Made by a program: the position numbers and the translations under genes. Source: Calocera cornea HHB12733 (Eukaryota; Basidiomycota; Dacrymycetes; Dacrymycetales; Dacrymycetaceae). Taken from it: DNA of 25,133 bases. Below are positions 19,815-25,133 of the stretch, in pieces; positions within the stretch are counted from its first letter, which is position 1, and each line of letters opens with the position of its first letter. The DNA lies in assembly GCA_001632435.1 (NCBI GenBank), contig KV424161.1:3353-28485 (forward strand), written 5' to 3'. The notes beneath the pieces were generated by a model. It saw only the letters and a list, made by a program, of their open reading frames with translations. It searched no databases and was not told the origin of the DNA.

Positions 19815-22217
19815 ATGGACCGCGAATTGCAGGCACAGCCGGCGTCGGGGACCGCGGCCGGGACCGGGACCGGGGCTGGGGCCGGGAAGACTAGAGCGAA
19901 AGCTAGGTATCTGAAGGCTAAGAAGGAGCGGCGGAAGCTGCGCAGGGGCACTGGGACGGGAGGAGCGAACGTGCGTCGGGATGAGGCAGATGCTGGTGTA
20001 GACGGTACGGAAGGGGGGAGGGGAGACGATCGGGCAGAGGCGGAGCTGGTGGTGGTGGTGGTGGATCGGGATCAGGGGATGGAGCAGGAGGGCGCTGGGA
20101 ATGATGAGACCCGGGAGGGCGCTGCTCCTCTCGATGATGGGAAGAGGGAGAAGAGGAAGAAGCGGAAGGATCGGCCCACTGGGGAGGTGGGGGATGGAGA
20201 ACCGGACGATGCGGGGGTGAAGAAGTCTGAGAAGAAGAAGAGGAGGAAGACGGCCGATGCCCCGCTTGCTGAGGAGCTGCAGGACGACGACGAGGAGGAG
20301 CTGGTGCGCGCGCGCTCTCCCACGGCGGTCGAAGGGGATTCTCCCTCAGGCTCCGAAGCGGACGCCGATGTGGATGCCGACGCCCAAGTCATCGGCAGTG
20401 TCCTCGACGAGCCACCCCTCGAGCCCACCGACGCACCGATGCGCAGCCCGACACCTCCGTACCTGCCCTCCTTCCCGCTCCCGCTCGCCCCACCCGCGCC
20501 GTCTGCGTCCGATCTCGCCCGGCAAGGGCTCGACCGCGCGCTTCTGCGCGCCGAGCTCGTGTCCTCCTCCCTCACCCTCCCGCTCTCGGACCCCGGGGTA
20601 GATCTAGGGCTCAGCGAGCGCATGCGCCGCAGGCTCGACGCGCTCGGCGTGCACACGCTCTTTGCTGTCCAGGCTGCGCTCTGGCCCTGGCTCCTCTCCG
20701 GCCCTGAGGCCCGCAGGGGGCTGTATGAGCCGCGCCGCCCGCCGAGGGACGCGTGCGTGTCCGCCCCCACCGGCAGCGGGAAGACGCTCGCGTACGGCGT
20801 GCCGATCGTGGAGGTGCTCGGCAAGCGCGTCGTTACCCGGCTCCGGGCCCTCGTGGTCTTGCCGACGAGGGACCTGGTCCAGCAGGTCAGGGAGACGCTC
20901 GAGTCGCTGTGCAAGGGCACGGGCCTGCGCGTGGGGAGCGCGACGGGTGCGCAGAGCTGGGCGAAGGAGCAGAGGCAGCTCGTCGAGGACCTCGAGACCA
21001 AGTGCGCTCGTCCTCCTTTTACTCTGGAGGGACGATGCTGACGACGAGACAGGCTGCAGGGCGGGTCGAGCAAGGTCGATATCCTGATCTGCACGCCGGG
21101 CCGCCTCATCGACCACTTGAACGGGACACCGAATTTCTCGCTGCAGCATCTCCGGTTCCTCGTGCGTCCCGGTTCGTATCACCCGCAACTGGGGAAGCTC
21201 ATGTTTGTGATAGGTGATCGACGAAGCAGACCGGCTCCTCACGCAGTCCTTCCAGTCCTTCTTACCCCAAGTCCTAGCCGCCATCACCCCGCCAACGCCT
21301 CGTCTACCGCCCCAATCCGCAACGGATGCTGATGGCCTGCCCGTCCCAGACGCCCTCGCTCCGGCATGGAGGGACGTCCCGCGTAAATGGGGGGACCCGG
21401 AGGCGCAGCCCAGCTGCCAGAAGCTGCTCTTCAGCGCGACGATGACGCGGGATCCCGGTATCTTGAAGGCACTCGGGCTCAGGAATCCGAAGTACTTCAT
21501 GGTCACAGGAGCGAGGGAGGGCGAGCAGGAGGACGCGATTGTGCGGGAGGAGTTCGCGGTGCCGGAGACTCTTACGGTCGGTCCCATGTGCTGTTGTGGA
21601 CTAGTCAAGCTGATGTATGCGCGCAGGAACATCTCATGGTCGTGCCCACGGACCTCAAGCCGCTCTACCTGTTCCACCTCCTCCACACGCACCCCATTAC
21701 GAACGCGCTCATCTTCACCAAATCCGCCGAGTCGACAACTCGCCTGATGCGGCTGCTCGAGTTCTTTGAGAGCTCCTGGGTGGCGGAAGCCGCGGGCCGA
21801 GAACCGGTGATAGCTCGCGCATATTCGAGCGAGCTGCCGAAGGGCGAGCGGCGAGCGATCCTGGACCAGTTCAAGCAGGGCCGCATTGGCGTGCTTGTCG
21901 CTTCGGACCTTATCTCGCGCGGCATCGACATCCCATCTGTGGCACACGTGGTGAACTACGATGTTCCGCTGGACATGCGTAAATATGTGCACCGCGCGGG
22001 TCGCACTGCACGCGCGGGCAGGGACGGCGACGTATGGAGCTTGGTGGAGGAGCAGGAGGCGCGGTGGGTTAGGGAGATGCTTAAGGAAGCGGGGCACTGG
22101 AGGAGAGTGAAGAAGCTCAAGATGGAGGAGAGTGTGCTCGATCCGCTCAAGACTCACTACATGAAGGCACTCGAGAAGCTGAAACAGGTGTATAGCAAGG
22201 ATAACAAGGAAGCATGA
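19815..22217 (+). CDS. DBP6: ATP-dependent DEAD-box RNA helicase Dbp6/DDX51, 60S ribosome biogenesis
   Basis: Four exons (19815-21001, 21053-21161, 21214-21576, 21627-22217; introns 50-52 bp) give 749 aa. Residues 1-230 are a charged, Gly/Lys/Glu/Asp-rich nucleolar-type extension (AKARYLKAKKERRKLRR, KREKRKKRKDR, KKSEKKKRRK) with a small GGGACC-type repeat at its start. The helicase core follows: LFAVQAALWPWLL in place of a classical Q motif, SAPTGSGKT at 316-324 (motif I), VVLPTRDLVQQV (Ia), CTPGRLIDHL (Ib), VIDEADRLL with DEAD at 435-438 (II), SAT at 506-508 (III), RGIDIPSV (V) and HRAGRTARAG at 675-684 (VI). The RDACVSAPTGSGKTLAYGVPIVEVLG context and the SWAKEQRQL stretch are specific to Dbp6/DDX51. 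The family acts in the nucleolus in early pre-60S assembly. The first ATG in frame was used. The gene is complete. Confidence 0.93.
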
Positions 22218-22904
22218 TCTGCAACGATACCCAGCCGCATTGTATACCTACTTACAGCAATTACATCGATATCGTCATCGCATTAGGCTTCAGCTCTATC
22301 CTACCGGCTACATTCCTTGATCTTTAGTTCTTTTCTAGAGGGCGGTGCTGTCCTGAAGTTTGCGCAGCTTAACTGGTGCCTATCACGGCGTGTTCTCGTA
22401 ACAGCGCTGGATGTGATCAACACGTGAAAAGGTTTGACCTTAGAACCCAGGGTCCTGTTCTTCTTGAGGTACGACCATCTCTCGCGCTAGGCGCATCACT
22501 TAAGGCAACAATGAAGCTGCTTTCTTTCGCACGTACGTGCTCCGTACGAAACTGCGACCATCCGACGCGGCAGGGCCGAGGAGATAGGCGATATCTCCCA
22601 GTCCAGACCCCTCAGCGTCACTGGTGCCTGGAATTGCCTACTGCTGCTGCCTGGAAACAGCGTCATTGAATCTCTTTCTGGAACTAATCTGAACATGTGC
22701 TTCGTGATCGCCACGACCCTGCCGTGTGGTTTGACCGGACGAGTATGTTGTTAAATCACTTGGCAATTGTGTTCTGTGGACCTCTGGGAGCGACTCGCTT
22801 CGGCAGGTGCAGGCCCTCAGCGTATAAATACCCGTCCTGTTCGCTATCACCACGGGCCAGTCTAGGCGTAACCAGTACCTGCTGCCTTCCAGCTCCTTGT
22901 CAGG
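22218..22904. other. Intergenic: DBP6 3' flank and promoter of secreted protein B
   Basis: No gene is supported. The last 85 bases contain the TATA box of the next gene, annotated separately. The short open frames on either strand show no family resemblance. Confidence 0.5.
22823..22830 (+). promoter_or_regulatory. TATA box of secreted protein gene B
   Basis: A canonical TATAAATA 82 bp upstream of the ATG at 22905. Its spacing and sequence match the weaker CATAAATA before paralog A. Confidence 0.65.
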
Positions 22905-23816
22905 ATGCTTTCGTCTCTTCTTCCACTATTCACCGTCATCTCTGCGACCCTGGCGGTCACGCCGTCCATTGCTCCATACAACGCGAACGTTGCAAGTGAG
23001 CTTTCTTCGGCGCCCGGCGCTCTCTCCGAGCCGACCGTCTCTGCGTTGCTCGAGATCCTCAAGCAATACGATTTGGAAGCAGTACGTCTGATGTACTGTT
23101 GTACATAGCAACCTGGCTAACGGGTGCAACTCAGGACTTCGGTGTCTACTCTCTGCACTCGCATCTCACGTACGGATCGGGACAAGCTGCTTACACAACC
23201 GCTGAGGATGCGACCTCGGCCCTGACCAGCGTTGTCTCGTACAATTCGATCGCTGAAGACAGCGTCGCCTCGCTCTACTCAATCAACAGCGCCGCTGGGC
23301 AGCTCATTCCGATCGAGTTTTCCAGCGAGGAAAGCGTGCCAGTCGGTGCGGAGGCAGCTCTCGAGAGTGCGCTGGCTGAAGGGCTTTTGAATGGTGCGTA
23401 GTCATGGTTGTGCGCGGGGGCTTTGTCTCATCGGCAATAGATCTCTCGACCGCCCTTGCTATGATGTCCGCTGCAGAGCAGCAGGCTGCAGGTATCGGAC
23501 TGCTCACCGACCTCTCTCAGTCCGCCTTGGCAGACGGGAGCAAGACGATCTGGATCGAGGTATGTCTCCCTCAATCTCCAGTCACTCAATACACTTTCTT
23601 ATAGAGCACCAGCCGGATACCTCGGCCAATACTAAGGTGTCCACGCTCGTGGATGCCCCCGATCCGGGAATCAGACATATCCCCACGCCTCCTGGCGCAC
23701 TCGATCCCACGCTCTGGGTTTGGACAGCAAGCGGCCCGAGAGCGCTCTGGTTTTGCCTCGTTTGCGGGGGAGGCGGAAGTCGACCAAATGCTTCTACCAG
23801 CCCTCAACGCCGATAG
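22905..23816 (+). CDS. Small secreted protein with C-terminal CxxC, copy B (uncharacterised family)
   Basis: Four exons (22905-23081, 23135-23393, 23441-23559, 23613-23816) give 252 aa. Residues 1-17 (MLSSLLPLFTVISATLA) form a signal peptide; the mature part starts VTPSIAPYN. Blocks shared with copy A are LSEPTVSALLEILKQYDLEA, VYSLHSHLTYGSGQAAYTT, AAGQLIPIEF, EQQAAGIGLLTDL, NTKVSTLVD and LDPTLWVW. As in copy A the only two cysteines form CxxC (CLVC), aligned exactly with the CELC of A relative to PTLWVW. The tail after it is longer, GGGGSRPNASTSPQRR, and carries an NAST sequon. Intron 3 ends at ACCAG, 8 nt after a stronger-looking TATAG; the downstream site keeps similarity to copy A. Function is unknown. 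The copies lie about 15 kb apart on the same strand with matching intron positions, so this is a local duplication. Confidence 0.8.
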
Positions 23817-23973
23817 ATGGGAGAGAATTAGAGAGCCGAATAAGTGCGGCTCTCACGCGGCAGGCGAAGGGTAGGAAATCAGGAGCGAGGGAGCTAGCAG
23901 TCAAGCGCAAATGAAGCGCCGTGGCCCGTCGTAGATATCAAGATTAGCTCCAAAATCGAGGTTTAAGCTCTTT

Positions 23974-23990
23974 ACAGTTTGTCCAAGAAA
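23974..23990 (+). repeat. 17-bp direct repeat, copy 1
   Basis: ACAGTTTGTCCAAGAAA occurs here and again at 24819-24835. After each copy there is weaker similarity (GTGATTCTTTCTGGCTTC here, GTGAATCTTTGTTTTC there), and TAGATAT occurs upstream of both. This suggests two decayed copies of a longer repeat. Confidence 0.6.
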
Positions 23991-24818
23991 GACGTGATTC
24001 TTTCTGGCTTCTTGTAGGTGGGTGACAACTGCTGAAGAACCGAGACGAAGAGGAACCGGAAACGCGTTGAAGTGGATTGGCGTGAAAACTAAGTTCCCGA
24101 TGAATTGAACCCTGCGCTGTCGATGTATAATCCCATACCAGGTTGTTATCCCATCCACCAAGATGTGGTAACACGACATCAATTATCTGCCATTCGATCC
24201 ACGGACGCTGAATGAAGGCGTGCGTTTGTCAACTGTGTGGGGTTCCTCAGACCGGCCCTAAGCCCAAAAATGTCCGTGCGCAACTCCCTCGCGCAAAAGT
24301 CAATTCCTGGCGCGCCTGGCCGGGTCGGGATCCCTAGGTAGTATGGCAAGGTACAGGCCTCCCTTGTGACGTTCACTGGGAGGGCGGGTGATTTCATCCC
24401 CGTCATAGGTTCTGTATTGGCGTGTGCTTGGGTTGGTCTGTAATTCCACCTTGCTTAATTTTTATTGGCTCGTGTGCTTGTTATTTGTACCAGCATCGCA
24501 GGAGCAATCACCTAGCCAAATCCATAATGAGTCGTCTTCAATCTTCTTTATCATCGATCACAGTCCAGTCTACCGATCGAACTAACGTTTGAACCTCTTA
24601 ACTGTCTGATATGGTGAACCGCTACCCGCATGCTCTGCTCATCGCGGCTTCTACCGACCTCCCAGACCGTATCTCGTAGTATGCGCGAGACGTACATGTA
24701 ACTGTCACTTTCGAAGTCGGTTTGCGTTGTGGACACAGAATGAACAGAAAACGTGGTCAGCGATTAAGCGCACGGGAGACACCCTTGTTGATCCACTAGC
24801 TTAGATATTGAATCCGAA

Positions 24819-24835
24819 ACAGTTTGTCCAAGAAA
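24819..24835 (+). repeat. 17-bp direct repeat, copy 2
   Basis: Second exact copy of ACAGTTTGTCCAAGAAA, 845 bp downstream of the first and in the same orientation. Confidence 0.6.
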
Positions 24836-25133
24836 TGAATCGGTGAATCTTTGTTTTCATTGACGGTCGGAAGTCTCAGGTTAAATGCCAAGAGACACGG
24901 AAGCCGTAGCGGATCCTAATCTCTACCTGCACAGCCTCCGGTTGCATGGTAACGAGGTTTTGCAGGCTTCACCGCCCTTTCCACACCAATGCCATCTCTC
25001 AGGAACAGGCCAACGCGGCACTCTGCACGCACTGGAATCACCGCATGTCAGGGCCCGATGCCATAGGGTCTTGCAGATGGTCTGAATCACCTGATCTAGC
25101 CATAGGGCAGGCCGGGAAGGTGTTCTCCCCTGC

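Larger units (their letters stand above)
23817..25133. other. Gene-free AT-richer stretch at the right edge
   Basis: About 1.3 kb with visibly lower GC than the rest of the window. No open frame longer than about 95 codons, and none resembles a family or has convincing splice sites. It holds a 17-bp direct repeat (annotated separately) with weaker similarity just downstream of each copy, which may be the remains of an old mobile element. I see no terminal repeats, target-site duplications or transposase motifs. Confidence 0.45.

Noticed and set aside
19706..19832. Upstream start for DBP6 (MVVHTTPKPIPKARPL) joined through a 28-nt GT-AG segment, in frame
   Set aside because: The join is in frame, but 28 nt is too short for a spliceosomal intron. 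The ATG at 19815 already gives a complete DBP6 with a typical basic N-terminus.
20072..21109. 345-codon minus-strand open frame, and the 517-codon one at 20604-22157
   Set aside because: Both are antisense shadows of DBP6, produced by GC-rich codon usage. The plus frame holds all helicase motifs.
1..25133. tRNA, rRNA, CRISPR, bacterial operon or viral features
   Set aside because: I looked for T-loop motifs, spaced repeats, Shine-Dalgarno-linked operons and viral genes and saw none. The introns show a eukaryotic nuclear genome.

Overview
The window looks like nuclear DNA of a GC-rich filamentous basidiomycete, most likely an agaricomycete and possibly a polypore. The order is an inference; nothing in the sequence names the species. 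The evidence is dense genes on both strands, many 45-60 bp introns with GTGCGT, GTACGC or GTRAGT donors and CTNAC branch sites, and protein families typical of these fungi. I rebuilt every gene model by hand from reading frames and splice signals, and cross-checked against the paralog where one exists in the window.

Layout. (1) 1-3.3 kb, all minus: the first two exons of a Ure2-type glutathione S-transferase cut by the left edge, an NAD(P)-binding atypical SDR with an apparent frameshift, and an ER-lumenal DnaJ chaperone of the SCJ1/DNAJB11 type ending in KTEL. (2) 3.5-7.1 kb: two divergent, distant paralogs (429 and 428 aa) of the DUF3445/heme-dependent oxidative N-demethylase-like family, each with an N-terminal membrane anchor, sharing a 466-bp promoter. 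(3) 7.7-9.6 kb: a small secreted protein with a C-terminal CxxC, then a weakly supported small minus-strand gene. (4) 11.1-12.6 kb: a Whi5/Nrm1-like G1/S repressor preceded by about 1.5 kb of promoter and leader. (5) 13.6-18.0 kb: two tandem minus-strand Git1-type glycerophosphodiester permeases. The right copy (500 aa) is intact; the left copy has extra introns, including a 9-nt micro-exon, and one extra base that breaks the frame. (6) 19.8-22.2 kb: DBP6/DDX51, a DEAD-box RNA helicase of 60S ribosome assembly. (7) 22.9-23.8 kb: a second copy of the secreted CxxC protein. (8) 23.8-25.1 kb: AT-richer DNA without a recognisable gene, holding a 17-bp direct repeat.

Four genes are housekeeping or regulatory (SCJ1, DBP6, the Whi5-like repressor and probably the GST). 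The rest of the window is shaped by local duplication: three paralog pairs lie in 25 kb. These are the divergent DUF3445 pair, the tandem permease pair, and the secreted CxxC pair placed about 15 kb apart on the same strand. I see no rRNA, tRNA, CRISPR array or intact transposon.

The most interesting points are the divergent anchored DUF3445 pair, whose plus-strand member has a diverged family signature; the undescribed secreted family whose only two cysteines form a C-terminal CxxC; and the frameshifted permease, where an apparently good 70-nt intron would hide the lesion from gene predictors.
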